From Paguma larvata (lineage: Eukaryota > Chordata > Mammalia > Carnivora > Viverridae), in NCBI GenBank assembly GCA_030068075.1, contig CM057824.1, positions 128,392,414 to 128,456,413 of the forward strand: DNA of 64,000 nt, written 5' to 3'. Positions 50,250 to 60,797 of the stretch are shown here, in pieces (positions within the stretch are counted from its first letter, which is position 1; every line of letters begins with the position of its first letter). The position numbers and the translations under genes are program-made. Under the pieces are notes generated by a model. It had not been told where the DNA came from, ran no database searches, and was given only the letters and a program-made list of their open reading frames with translations.

Positions 50250-50470
50250 TTGAGACATGGTTAGACCACGGGCTTTAAAGTCCAAAGGAATTGCTTTTAA
50301 TAACTCAGTTTGACACTTAATAGCTGTGTGACTCTGGGCCCATTGCTTATTACTTATTTCTTTTTAAGTGGAAAAATATTGCTTCTCTAAAGGATCATTC
50401 TGAGGAATAAATGAGGCAATGCTGGTAAAATATAGTACCTGCCCCAAGAAGACACTTTTAAAAAATGTAG
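50250..50470 (+). repeat. MIR, sense
   Basis: CACGGGCTTTAAAGTCCAAAGG, TAATAGCTGTGTGACTCTGGGCCC and GAGGAATAAATGAGGCAATG are MIR blocks in order. Confidence 0.8.
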
Positions 50471-50619
50471 ACCTTTCAAATATTATAAAACTGGTCATGA
50501 TAATAGGTAATACCAAAATTAATATCTTTATTGTTTCTATAACAATTTATACTTTAAAAAATCATTTATGTATAAATTTTATATTTGGATGACTTTGAAA
50601 TATTCAGAACAATTTTATT

Positions 50620-50720
50620 ATTTGCGATTTATGGGCAGTAGATTTTCAGAGGGGTAAAGAGATGTGATCCTGGTAATTGGCAGAGCCAGGGTTGAATCTC
50701 CTGACTTTGATTTAAATTAT
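50620..50720 (-). repeat. MIR fragment, antisense
   Basis: AGAGGGGTAAAGAGATGTGATC and GGCAGAGCCAGGGTTGAATCTCC match the MIR core in reverse. Confidence 0.65.
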
Positions 50721-51074
50721 TTTCCTACAACATAATAATTTTACATTTTAAGATCAGCTAGGTTAATTTTAGAATTATTGACAATTTCCCAAAGCAAACT
50801 CTTTTGATAATGGTGTGATCTTGGTGAGACAAAGTGAAGTTGTGAAATTTTATGAGGAGCAATAACCAAATATAGTTAGAAAGGTGGAGTAAGGAAAAGC
50901 TGGAAGAGAACAAAGTTAACATGAAACTTCGGATTTTCCTTTCTCAAGAATGTAACATATTCTGAACATCATCATTTGATTCTCTTAAATGTTTTCTTCT
51001 TTATTCCTAGTGATCTTACAAATGTTACAGATTTACCTCCAATGTGGCAAGATTAGAGCCACACTTTAGGACGC

Positions 51075-51132
51075 TACACATACATACACACACAAACACT
51101 CTCATACACACACTCTCTCACACACATACACC
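51075..51132. repeat. CA-rich tract
   Basis: Interrupted CACACA and CATACA units. Confidence 0.85.
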
Positions 51133-51356
51133 ATATATAAATAAAGTTTAAAATATGAAAGGAGCATTGAAATTAAAAATGCATGCCCTTGGTATGTGTA
51201 ACTAGGTATTATGAACTCTGCGATATTATGAACTATATTGTTTTTAACTAAATGTACACTTCTACATTTTAATATCAATGTCTCAGAAAGAGCTATGAAA
51301 AAAAATCCTTTCTAATGTCATGGAGCTTGATGACCACTAAGTTATATTATATATCT

Positions 51357-51537
51357 TTCAAAGTTTATTTATTTTTGAGAGAAAGGGAGAGCATGAGAGG
51401 GGCAGAGAAAGAGAATCCTAAGCAGGTTCCGTACTGTCAGCATGAAGCTGACAATGCGGGGCTCGAACTCGAGGACTACGAGATCATGACCTGAGCCGAA
51501 GCCCAACGCTTAACCAACTGAACCAGCCAGTCCCTCC
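51357..51537 (-). repeat. CAN-SINE beside the 45-nt linker exon
   Basis: A shortened copy reading from an AAGTTTATTTATTTTTGAGAG end to GAACCAGCCAGTCCCTCCC. Its head lies 38 bp below the donor of the exon at 51576-51620, and it is in the sense direction of the gene. Confidence 0.92.
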
Positions 51538-51575
51538 CAAATTATATTTAAAAAAAAAATGCCATTAGTACTGAC

Positions 51576-51620
51576 CTGAAGTTGTTATAGGACTTACTGT
51601 AGAGGAATTCTCCAAAGATG
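51576..51620 (-). CDS. TMPRSS15: TMPRSS15 small linker exon (45 nt), extra relative to human
   Basis: A 45-nt phase 1-1 exon lies between a TTTATTCCAG acceptor and a G|GTCAGT donor. It encodes ASLENSSTVSPITTS (the first Ala is split with the SEA exon). Canonical human enteropeptidase passes from SEA directly to the next linker exon. Bovine enteropeptidase, as I recall it, has a very similar insert (ASLENFSTISPATTS), so this looks like an ancestral exon lost or skipped in human. The peptide is Ser/Thr-rich with one NSS sequon and is likely an O-glycosylated spacer. The exon is frame-neutral, so skipping would be silent for the frame. Confidence 0.92.
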
Positions 51621-52896
51621 CTGGAATAAAGGAAAGTCGATTTGAAGTTTGGGATTATAATATAAACATATTACAAAACAGTGAGTACAGTTTGCGTATC
51701 TTTCAAAGCACATCTGATCCTTTATAGTTCTCATTTTATCCTATCTTATGCTGGATATTTCTATTATTATTTGATTGTGATACATTTGATGAATTTCCAG
51801 AATCTCTGTGTACTCTAATTAAAATTTACCTGTGCAAAAAGTTTGCTTTGTTTTACTCATTTATGAAAGATACCTATTTGTCATAGTTATATAAGATAAC
51901 TTATATTTAAGGTAACTAATATAACTTAGAATCATGTCAAACTTAGAATCAGTGGTTTTGCACTGAAGTATATGGAATATGTCAAAATATTCTTGCACAT
52001 AATAATATCTACTGAGAACCAAGCCCTGTTTAAATATATAAAACTTTTCACGCAGAAGATTAAACTGTTTTCTTCACATTTTAAAATACTTGATAGTTTT
52101 AAAAATATAATGACAACTATGTATGATATAATGGAAACTTAAGCATTCTTTATGAAAAACACCCATCTAGTCAATTTGTTTTTATTTAAGACTGAATTTA
52201 AGATAAATATGTTAAGCGGTATATTCTTTTCTACCGACTAGATTGTTTATTCCAGTATTTCTTCATTTCTGCATTGTCTCATTCCTACAAGATCTATAGC
52301 AGCTTCATAAACAACTTTTGGTAGATTATTGATGAAGATAACAAAACAAGATTTATAAAATTTTTTCATAAATATTTTAATATTTAATTTTAATTTTTTA
52401 CTGTTTGGCTGTGCACTATATAAAAATCCCAGACATTTATGAAAATTTCAACCAATTTTAAATGTAATAAATTTAAAAATTCATGTGACACAAATAAATA
52501 TTAAACTTATTAAACTTAAATATCTAAAATTAAGCTTGGTGTCATGTTTATAAATATGTCCTAACATAGTTCAACAAATTAGCTGTAACTTCAACATGCA
52601 GAGTATATACTTTAGTTATTGATATAGTTTATTGTATCTATGATATCTATTTCAGTTAATTCAAAGATATACTTTTATTGAATAAATAATATTTTTTAAA
52701 ACCACTCCCAAATAGCCCAACTGTAGGGAGTCATGAAAATAAGTTTCAGCATATCTGTTAATACATTTGTCAGAAAAGACTTCCAGAAACTGATGCCTAT
52801 TCAACTAAAGATAGTAAGAAACCAACTTTCTAGAAGAAAACGACTACTGAGAAAGTATCGATCAATGCTGTTCAAAAAATAAAACCATCATAAACA

Positions 52897-53112
52897 GGGG
52901 CTCCTGGGTGGCTCAGTCAGTTGAGTGTCTGAGTATAGATTTTGGGTCAGGCCATGATCTCACGGTTGTGAGATCGATCCCCGTGTGGGGCTCTGAGCTG
53001 AGAGTGGAGTCTGATTGAGATTTTCTCTCTCTCCCTCTCTCTGTGCCCCTCCCCTGCTCATTCTCTCTCTCTGTCTCTATCATAATATGAATAAATAAAC
53101 CTCAAAAAAATT
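52897..53112 (+). repeat. CAN-SINE, sense, variant subfamily
   Basis: The head GGGGCTCCTGGGTGGCTCAG is followed by a body that differs from the other copies (TCTGAGCTGAGAGTGGAGTC), suggesting a related but distinct subfamily. Confidence 0.9.
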
Positions 53113-53119
53113 GTAAACA

Positions 53120-53330
53120 AACTAGTTTTGGTTAAGAGCACAGACATTAAGGTCAGACCACCTGGGTCAGAATCTTCTATCTAACTCTAAATACCTGTGT
53201 AATTTAAAGCTATTTATCAAAATTATCTGTGTTTTGGTCTTCTCATTTGCAAAGGAAGGGTTAGTAAAGATACCATGTAATAAGATTTATGTAAGGATTA
53301 AATGTGTCTATAGATAAAACATCTATTCTA
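53120..53330 (+). repeat. MIR, sense
   Basis: GTTAAGAGCACAGACATTAAGGTCAGACCACCTGGGTCAGAATC, GGTCTTCTCATTTGCAAA and ATGTAAGGATTAAATG are a well-ordered MIR. Confidence 0.85.
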
Positions 53331-54011
53331 ACTCGTAGTAGTGTTTAGCTTCTCTGAATCAGACAAAGATCCACAACAGTCTCTGCTCCAGCTGTTGCGC
53401 CAGAGGGAACCACGCCATGGGTAGAGGAGGCTCTTAAGTGCATTAATTGTCTTCTCCCTAAACAGGTGCAGCAGGATGCAGGAGGAGACTCAATGAATGA
53501 GAAAACTGTGCTCGATGAACCAATACTATAAGGAAAAGCAACTTTCATATCTAGTGTTACAAAATCAAAAACAAAACAAAAAACTTCTGCATGATTTTAC
53601 CCATTTAATTTAGAGACAAACCTATACTGACTAATCTCATTCTGTAGTAAAACTGCTTAAACTGGTGTTAGGCTATTTAAAGTTTGTCTTTATTTCATTT
53701 GATGTGGGTATTTACATACTGACTATTGTTTTTCTGAAGTTCCAAAATTTCCAAATTCCAAAACATACTTGACTCTAACGTTTACAGGTAAGGAGTGGTG
53801 GACCTGGATGGACCTGGTAAATTAGTAGTATTGCTTTCAACCAAAATGAAGATATATGGAAATGTTTGTTGAGTTGAATCAGATGGAGGATAACTAGAAT
53901 GGAAAATTTAGAATAACCTAGACGTTCATAGACATTATTGTCCTATTATTTTTAATGACCTATATCTTTTCCCTGTTGATTTATTTTCATTTTAAAATTA
54001 CTTTAATTTTT

Positions 54012-54190
54012 GGGGGTGCCTGGATGGCTTAGTCAGTTAAGTGTCAGCACTCTGCTGAAGTCATGATCTCGTGGTTCGTGGGTTCAAGCCCTGCATCGGG
54101 TTCTGTGCTGACAGCTCAGAGCCTGGAGCCTGCTTAGGATTCTGTGTCTCCCTCTCTCTCTGTCTGTTTCAAAAATAAACACTACAAAAA
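54012..54190 (+). repeat. CAN-SINE, sense, internally shortened
   Basis: GGGGTGCCTGGATGGCTTAG head; the CT-rich part is shorter than in other copies. Flanks TTAAAATTACTTTAATTTT (53992) and TTAAAATTACTTATTTT (54191) are the duplication. Confidence 0.93.
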
Positions 54191-54689
54191 TTAAAATTAC
54201 TTATTTTAAAAATGAAGCTTTATTTTTTTATTAATAAATAACTGTGATGAATCAAACTCATTGAGCTCGTCGCTATGTTTTTTGCTCTCCTTCTTTTAAG
54301 CTCTTAATTAGAGTGGACTTGACATGTGACTTCATAATTTAATAACATCTAAGACTCTGTCAGAAAGTAATGAGTGTTACTTACTATTGGAGGGTTTCTG
54401 GAAAGTCATGGTGTACTTGACAAATGCCAAGAATGTGAGGCGACCCACAAACATTTATGTATGCCAATATTTTCAGAACCTTTTTGATATTTTACAAACT
54501 TTTCCTCACTGATATTTTTCTTCAAAAATAATTTCTCCGTATTTCACATTTCTCATGTAAATGTGTTACCTCAGGCAATAAGACATGTTCCTGAAGTCAA
54601 GGACGATCCCACTGCTTCCCTGGTATATAGCTAGAATTTTAATTTCATAGCTTAATGATTCAAAGAAATCAAATAATGTTCACAGATAC

Positions 54690-54841
54690 CTGTGATATCA
54701 ATGCTGTTTAAGTCAATATGGAAAGTGACCAGTTGGCTGGATTTATTTGCTTCAATGCCTTGAATCAGTTCTTCTTTTACATTTTCATCTGACACCCACT
54801 GGGCAAAGAAAAGGTCAAATATAACTATAACGCTGCCATTT
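54690..54841 (-). CDS. TMPRSS15: TMPRSS15 exon: C-terminal half of SEA domain
   Basis: This 152-nt exon enters in phase 2 and leaves in phase 1. The acceptor is TTTACAG and the donor is G|GTATCT. It encodes NGSVIVIF followed by FDLFFAQWVSDENVKEEL and a stretch ending in DLNSIDIT, which is nearly identical to the human and bovine enteropeptidase SEA end. The SEA domain sits just outside the membrane anchor in type II serine proteases. Two N-glycosylation sequons are visible (NGS at the very start, NKS in the middle). The first codon is split, with GA expected from the missing upstream exon. The frame also stays open into the intron upstream, but that part has no family match. Confidence 0.97.
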
Positions 54842-56133
54842 CTGTAAAGCAAAAGATGATAGAAGAGGAAAAAGTCAGCCTTCATCAAATGATTTGTACT
54901 TAATTCACGTAAGAGGTCTTTGAAATTCTCTATAGTTATCACCTTATTACATTTGTGTAGTAGCCCTTGGTAGGTTATGTCAAACAACCTTAACTTGCAG
55001 GTGGAAGAAAAGGGAACTGGAAGACTAAATGGTTGTCCAAGAACACAGACATATCCAGAATGAAAGTTTTCTGAGTTCCGCATTCGCACCCTAATCCTCA
55101 GGCCAGGCTCTTCCCTAGGGTTACCTGTGTCAAATTACACAAAATCACATGGTCCCATGATATTTACTCTTAATTTACTGTGTGAAGGAAAGAAAAGTGT
55201 GGATCTGTAGTTTTTCACAGATGAATTCTAAGTTGGGAGAAGTCTAAGATAGTTTCACTGATTTCAGAGAAGTTTTCTGTGTAGTTTATAAAGGCCTGAT
55301 AGCAAGTTTAGAGCAATGAATCAATATTTATGTTTCTTTCTCTATTCTTAATATACAATATCAAAATATGCCCTGATTCCAAGGGATAGAAAGAAGATTC
55401 ATACACTTAGGATTTTGGGGGGGTGCTCAGTCAATCTCAGTCAAGAGTTGGGATTATTTTGCCTCATTATTTCTGACCATACCATGAGAATTCAATGATA
55501 TGACCCAAATCATATTCCCTTTTATTTACCCCCTGCTCAAAAACATCCATTTAAAAAGTTTGCTTCATTGGCGATTTGTTTTCAGTTTAAAGAAATTTAA
55601 GAAATGAATAAATTTTTGGCCCAATAGGGATACTCAAGAGACTTTTCCTCTTCTGCCTACACTTTTGCTTGGCTCATGGTATTATTCTTCCCAGTAAAAC
55701 CACTTGGGAGACAAATTCTAGCCTTGATCTTTATTGTGTGGCCTCAGAAAGCCGAGGGTACCCAGAGTATACTTGGACCCTAAAGAGAAGACTAGGAGAA
55801 TCAAATTTTGCATTGTATGTTTGCTGGTTCTGAAATCTAGGTAGTTACACTCATATCCTTGTGGTATCTATAAGTTAGTAAGATTCTTCAAAGACTTCAT
55901 CTACTCTAAAAGTGTTCTTTATCTGTCCATACCATTATCTTTTTCCCTCCAGGACTATATATTGGATCAGAACGTCCCTTGAATATCATAGTAGATCAGC
56001 ATGTCCTCCAGCTACAATATTCTTTCTTAATATCTGTGCCTCTATTCAGGTTTCACGGTGTAGCAGAGGGATCGTTTTCTATGTAGCTGGTTTTTCATTC
56101 TTGAAATGAAGTGGCTTACTCTGATATAATAAT

Positions 56134-56232
56134 TTCACATTTTACCTCTATTAAATAAGTTATTTTTAAAGTCAGAACGTTTAACTTTGCATAAATCATA
56201 GTAGCCAAATCTTGTAAACAAGAAGGCTCCCT
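56134..56232 (+). repeat. Copy A of an unassigned 95-bp direct near-repeat
   Basis: This stretch (TTCACATTTTACCTCTATTA, then AATCATAGTAGCCAAATCTT) closely matches 60161-60257 in the same orientation. I do not know the family. Confidence 0.85.
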
Positions 56233-56812
56233 GGTAACTGTTTAGTTCAGAGTTCTCCAAATTTATCCACACATGCACTACTTGCAGTCTTTGAAAAGGA
56301 TCCATTTTGTCACATATTGTTTTTTTATCTACTTTTTATCTACACCTTCATTAATTTTTCCGTGCTGACGGATCCTTAATTTTATTTGATAATAACTCTC
56401 CATTTTCTTAGGAAAGGTGATGTCTTCTCCAACCATTCCTCATATCAATGGCAGTTTTATTTATGGGCATATGAATGAGCCTTGCTGAGTGGAATCTGAG
56501 GGGACGCTGATGAGAAACTTCCGGAAAATTTGTCCATATCTACCTGGGAAAGGTTTATAGTAGACTGATACTCTTCTTTGTTCAACATTATTAATTTACA
56601 TATGATTGTCAGAACTGCCACTTCAATCTTGGGACCATGAGACAAGCTATGGTTGATAAGCTAAAGATGGCATAGTGAAAGAAGAAAAGCACCCAAATTC
56701 CATATTATGTCATTGTCATTGTACCCATTGATTTAAGCTCTGCTGAAATCTCCAGTTTTTTTGTGATGACAAATGATAACAGCATTTCCTGTTTATGGCA
56801 CTTTCAGTCATA

Positions 56813-57004
56813 TTTTTTTTTGCGGTGGAGGGAGAGACAGCAGTAACGTGAGCAGGGGAGAGGCAGAAGGAGAAAGAGAGAATCTTAAGCAGGCTTCACA
56901 TTTTGGGTGGAGCCACACGTGGGACTGAATAACAACTGTGAGATTGTGACCTGAGCCGAAATCAAGAGCAGGATGTTAAACCAGCTGAGACACCCTGGGC
57001 GCCC
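56813..57004 (-). repeat. CAN-SINE, antisense, diverged
   Basis: GA-rich start, then ATTGTGACCTGAGCCGAAATC and an end at CACCCTGGGCGCCCC. It is older than the SINE 25 bp to its right. Confidence 0.9.
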
Positions 57005-57029
57005 CTAGTGATGTGTTGTTAATTTGAGT

Positions 57030-57243
57030 TTTTTTTTTTTTAATGTTTATTTATTTTTGAGACAGAGAGAGACAGAGTGCGAGCTGGGGAAGGGGCAGAG
57101 AGAGGGAGACACAGAATCCGAAGCAGGTTGCAGGCTCTGAGCGGTCAGCACAGAGCCCGATGCGGGGCTCGAACTCACAAGCCATGAGATCACGACCTGA
57201 ACCGAAGTCGGAAGCTTAACCGACTGAGCCGCCCAGGCGCCCC
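57030..57243 (-). repeat. CAN-SINE, antisense, young-looking
   Basis: Near-consensus, ending GAGCCGCCCAGGCGCCCC. The duplication TAATTTGAGTTT lies at 57020-57031 and 57244-57255. Confidence 0.95.
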
Positions 57244-57267
57244 TAATTTGAGTTTTAAAAATCCTAA

Positions 57268-59693
57268 TGTGCCAAGGAATTATTCACCATGATCAAGCGG
57301 GAATTATTCCTGGGCTGCAGGGCTGGTTCAATATCTGCAAATCAATCAATGTGATACAGCACATTAATGAAAGAAAGGAATACAACCATTTGATCCTCTC
57401 AATTGATCAAAAACAATTTGACAAAATACAACATCCTTTCTTGATAGAAACCTCAAGAAAGTAGGAATAGAAGGATCATACCTCAACATTATAAAGGCCA
57501 TTTTTGAAAGGTTCACAGCTTAATATCATCCTCAATGGGGAAAAACTGAGAGCTCTCCCCTTACAGTCAGAAACATGACAGGGATGTCCGCTCTCGCCAC
57601 TGTTGTTTGACATAGCACTGGAAGACCTAGCCTCAGCCAACAGACAACACAAAGAAGTAAATTATATACAAATTGGCTAAGAAGTCAAACTTTCACTCTT
57701 TGCAGATGACATGATACTCTAAGTGGAAAACAAGAAAGACTCCACCAGAAAATGTTTAGAACTGATAGGTGAATTCAGAGAAGTCACAGGATGTAAAGTC
57801 ATTGTACAAAAATTGGTTGCATTTCTACACACCAATAATGAAGCAGCAGGAAGAGAAGGAATCTATCCCATTTGCAATTGCACAAAAACCCATAAAACAC
57901 ATAGTAATAAACCTACCCAAAGAGATAAAAGATCTGTACTCTGAAAAATATATAAAGCTTATGAAAGAAATTTTAAAAAGGAACAAATAAATGGAAAACA
58001 CTCCATGCTCATGGATCGAAAGAACAAATGTTGTTAAAATGTCAATATTACCCAAGGCAATCACACATCCAGTGCTATCCCTATCAAAATAACACCAGCA
58101 TTCTTCACAGAGCTAGAACAAATAATCCTAAAATTTGTAAGGACCCACAAAAGACCCCGAAGTCAAAGTAATATTGGAAAAGAAAACAAAAGCACTGAGG
58201 CATCACAATCCCAGACTTTAGCCTGTATTACAAGGTTGTAATCATCCAGACAGTATGGTACGGGTGCAAAAACAGACACAGGGATCAATGAAACAGAATA
58301 GAGAACCCAGAAGTGGACCTGCAAATGTATGTCCAACTAATCTTTTACAAACCAGGAAAGAGTATCCAATGGAAAACAGACAGTCTCTTCGGCAATTGAT
58401 GTTGGGGAAACTGGACAGCGACAAACAGAAGAATAATCCTGGATCACTTTCTTACACCATACACAAAAATAAATTAAAAATGGATGAAAGACCTAAACAT
58501 GAGACAGGAAACGATCAAAATCCTATAAGAGAAAACAGGTGGCAACTTCTTTGAGTTCAGCCACAGCAATTTCTTTTTAGACACCTCCCCAGAGGCAAGA
58601 GAAATAAACCAAAATGAACTATTGGGACCTTATCAAGTTTAAAAACTTCTGCATGGCAAATGAAATGATCAACAAAACTAATAGGCAACTGATGGAATGG
58701 GAGAAGATATTTGCAAATGACATCGGATAAAGTGTTAGTATCCAAAATATATTAAGAACTTATCAAACTCAACACCCATAAAACAAATAATCCAGTGAAG
58801 AAATGGGCAGAAGATATGATTAGACACTTTTCCAAAGAAGACATCCAGATGGCTAACAGACACATGAAAAGATGCTCATCACTCATCATCAGAGAAATAC
58901 AAATAAAAACCACAATGAGATACAACCTCACACCTGTCAGAATGGCTAAAATCAACAACTCAAGAAACAACAGATGTTGGTGAAAATGTGGAGAAAAGAG
59001 AAAACTTTTGCACTGTGGTGGGAATGCAAACTGGTTCAGCCTCTCTGGAAAACAGTGTGGAGATTTCCCAAAAAATTAAAAATAGAACTACCCTATGACC
59101 CGGCAATTGCACACTAGGTATTTATCCAAAGGATACAGGAGTGCTGATTTGAAGGAATACATGCAGCCCAATGTTTATTGCAGCACTGTTGACAATAGCC
59201 AAAGTATGGGAAGAGCCCAAATGTCCATCGATGGATGAATGGATAAAAAAGATGTGATATACATACACAATGGAATATTATTCAGCAATCAAAAAGAATG
59301 AAATCTTGCCATTTGCAACAATGTGGATGGAACTAGAGTGTAGTATGCTAAGTGAAATAAGTCAGTCAGAGCAACATAAATATCATATGATTCCACTCAT
59401 ATGTAGAATTTAAAAAACAAATCAGGTGAGCATAGGGGAAGGGAAGGAAAAATAAGATAAAAATGTAGAGAGAAGCAAACCATAAGAGAGTCTTAAATAC
59501 AGAGAGGAAATTGAGGGTCGCTAGAGGAGTTCTGGGTGGGGGGATGGGCTAAATGGGTGATGGGCATTAAGAAGGGCACTTGTTGGGATAAACATTGGGT
59601 GTTATATATAAGCAATGAATTACTGGGTTTTATTCCTGAAACCAATGCTACACTGTATGTTAACAAAGTTTAATTTAAATTAATAAATTAAAG
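57268..59693 (+). mobile_element. 5'-truncated L1, sense, with target-site duplication
   Basis: The element starts inside the reverse-transcriptase part of ORF2 and includes a TTTGCAGATGACATGATACTC (FADDMIL) catalytic segment at about 57700-57720. It continues through the ORF2 end and 3' untranslated region to an AATTAATAAATTAAAG tail. A 10-bp duplication AAAATCCTAA at 57258-57267 and 59694-59703 brackets it. ORF2 is broken by several stops and frameshifts (for example around 57465, 57680 and 57722), so it is dead. Confidence 0.93.
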
Positions 59694-59784
59694 AAAATCC
59701 TAACTGACATAAAACTTCCAGACTTCATCCATGTTTATTTAACCAGAAGCTCTAGAAAAGAGAGACTACTCTGTTTTTGCACCT

Positions 59785-59890
59785 GACATTGGCCAACATT
59801 GTTATTTTAGCAACAGGATATTGAGGCTCGGACTAATGTAGGTATCTTTGCCTAGAGTTGTACAGCTTATTACTCTCAGAGATCAGAATG
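59785..59890 (-). repeat. MIR fragment, antisense
   Basis: AACAGGATATTGAGGCTCGGAC and TTTGCCTAGAGTTGTACAGC resemble the MIR core in reverse. Confidence 0.6.
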
Positions 59891-60160
59891 AAGTTCAGAG
59901 TCTGTTTACAGATGGGCCTTTATACAGTTCCCATTCCCATACCCCCAACACACCACTATCAACACCATGGTGACTATTTGTCAAGAGGAAAGACAGTACA
60001 GTACATTTACTTAGATGCAGGTCCAGTTTTTATTTTGTATTGTTACTAGATTTTTATAGTCATATAGATGGGAAAAATAGTCGTTGGGTTTTGGGGAGGA
60101 AGGGATAGATATTTTTTCCCTCTATAATTTCAGGAGATAGAATCTTCTTTTTTCTCTTCC

Positions 60161-60257
60161 TTCACACTTCACCTCTATTAAATAAATTATTTTTAAAAAT
60201 CAGAATGTTTAACTTTATTTAATCATGGTAAACAAATTTTGTAAGTGAGAAGGCCCT
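60161..60257 (+). repeat. Copy B of an unassigned 95-bp direct near-repeat
   Basis: TTCACACTTCACCTCTATTA through GTAAGTGAGAAGGCCCTCT matches 56134-56232 with scattered substitutions. The sequences outside diverge. Confidence 0.85.
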
Positions 60258-60417
60258 CTCACCCTCTGCCTCTCCTTTTCTTCCTCCTCTCTCCGACACT
60301 CTCCTCCATGTCCTACTTCCTTCCCACCCCACCCCTCTACTCTCCTCTTCCTCCTCCGCCTCCTCCTCCTTATTGCAATTTGCCTCCTTAACTGCCCTTT
60401 GCCGCCCCCTCACCCCA
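60252..60417. repeat. Polypyrimidine (CCT-rich) tract
   Basis: About 165 bp of almost only C and T on the plus strand, with CCTCCTCC units near 60347-60372. It reads as a GA-rich purine tract on the gene strand. Confidence 0.9.
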
Positions 60418-60561
60418 CTATAGTTAAATGGACAGGATTAAATATAGACAGGATTAAATACATTTCTCCTTCTTCGTATCTATATTTAAACTTAACCTTG
60501 ATTGCATAGTAGATAGTTCTAATTCTTTAATTCAATTCTGATTAATTCTGAGCTGTTTCTT

Positions 60562-60797
60562 TTTTAAAAAATGTTTATTTTGAGAAAGAGAGAGAGAGAG
60601 AGAGAGAGAAAATGAAAGAGGGAGCATGCAGGAGTGGGGGAGGGGTAGAAAGAAAGGGAGAGAAAGAATCCCAAGCTTGCTCTGTGCTGTCAGCACAGAA
60701 ACGAATGGGTAGGGCTTGAACCCGGGACCCATGAGATCATGACCTGAGTCCAAATCAAGAGTTGGATGCCTAACTGACCGAGCCGCCCAGATGCCTC
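60562..60797 (-). repeat. CAN-SINE, antisense
   Basis: A long GA run, then a head ending GAGCCGCCCAGATGCCTC. Flanks CTGAGCTGTTTCTTT (60547) and CTGAGTCGTTTCTTT (60802) are the duplication. Confidence 0.94.

Larger units (their letters stand above)
49892..51575 (-). other. TMPRSS15: Intron between the two linker exons (1.68 kb)
   Basis: It holds two MIR fragments in opposite orientations, a CA-rich tract near 51080-51130 and a SINE ending 38 bp from the 45-nt exon. Confidence 0.7.
51621..54689 (-). other. TMPRSS15: Intron between SEA and the 45-nt exon (3.07 kb)
   Basis: It contains AT-rich unique sequence (51630-52890), a SINE, a MIR, a possible gene-fragment relic at 53345-53545 and another SINE. 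Confidence 0.65.
5786..54841 (-). other. TMPRSS15: TMPRSS15 (enteropeptidase) gene body, middle part, 14 coding exons
   Basis: Fourteen exons on the minus strand join into one open frame of 1622 nt. The domain order is SEA end, Ser/Thr linker, LDLRa, CUB, MAM, CUB, which is the order known only from enteropeptidase, a type II membrane serine protease of the duodenal brush border that converts trypsinogen to trypsin. Every exon has an AG acceptor and GT donor, and the phases agree at each join (2-1-1-1-1-2-1-1-1-2-0-1-1-1-1 from first acceptor to last donor). The piece corresponds to about human residues 115-638. The anchor exons and the catalytic half are not in view. No break was found, so the gene looks functional. 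I compared with family sequences from memory and have run no alignment. Confidence 0.97.

Noticed and set aside
57267..58983. Several short open frames that look like reverse transcriptase and its C-terminal region
   Set aside because: They are pieces of one truncated, frameshifted L1 ORF2 and not host genes.
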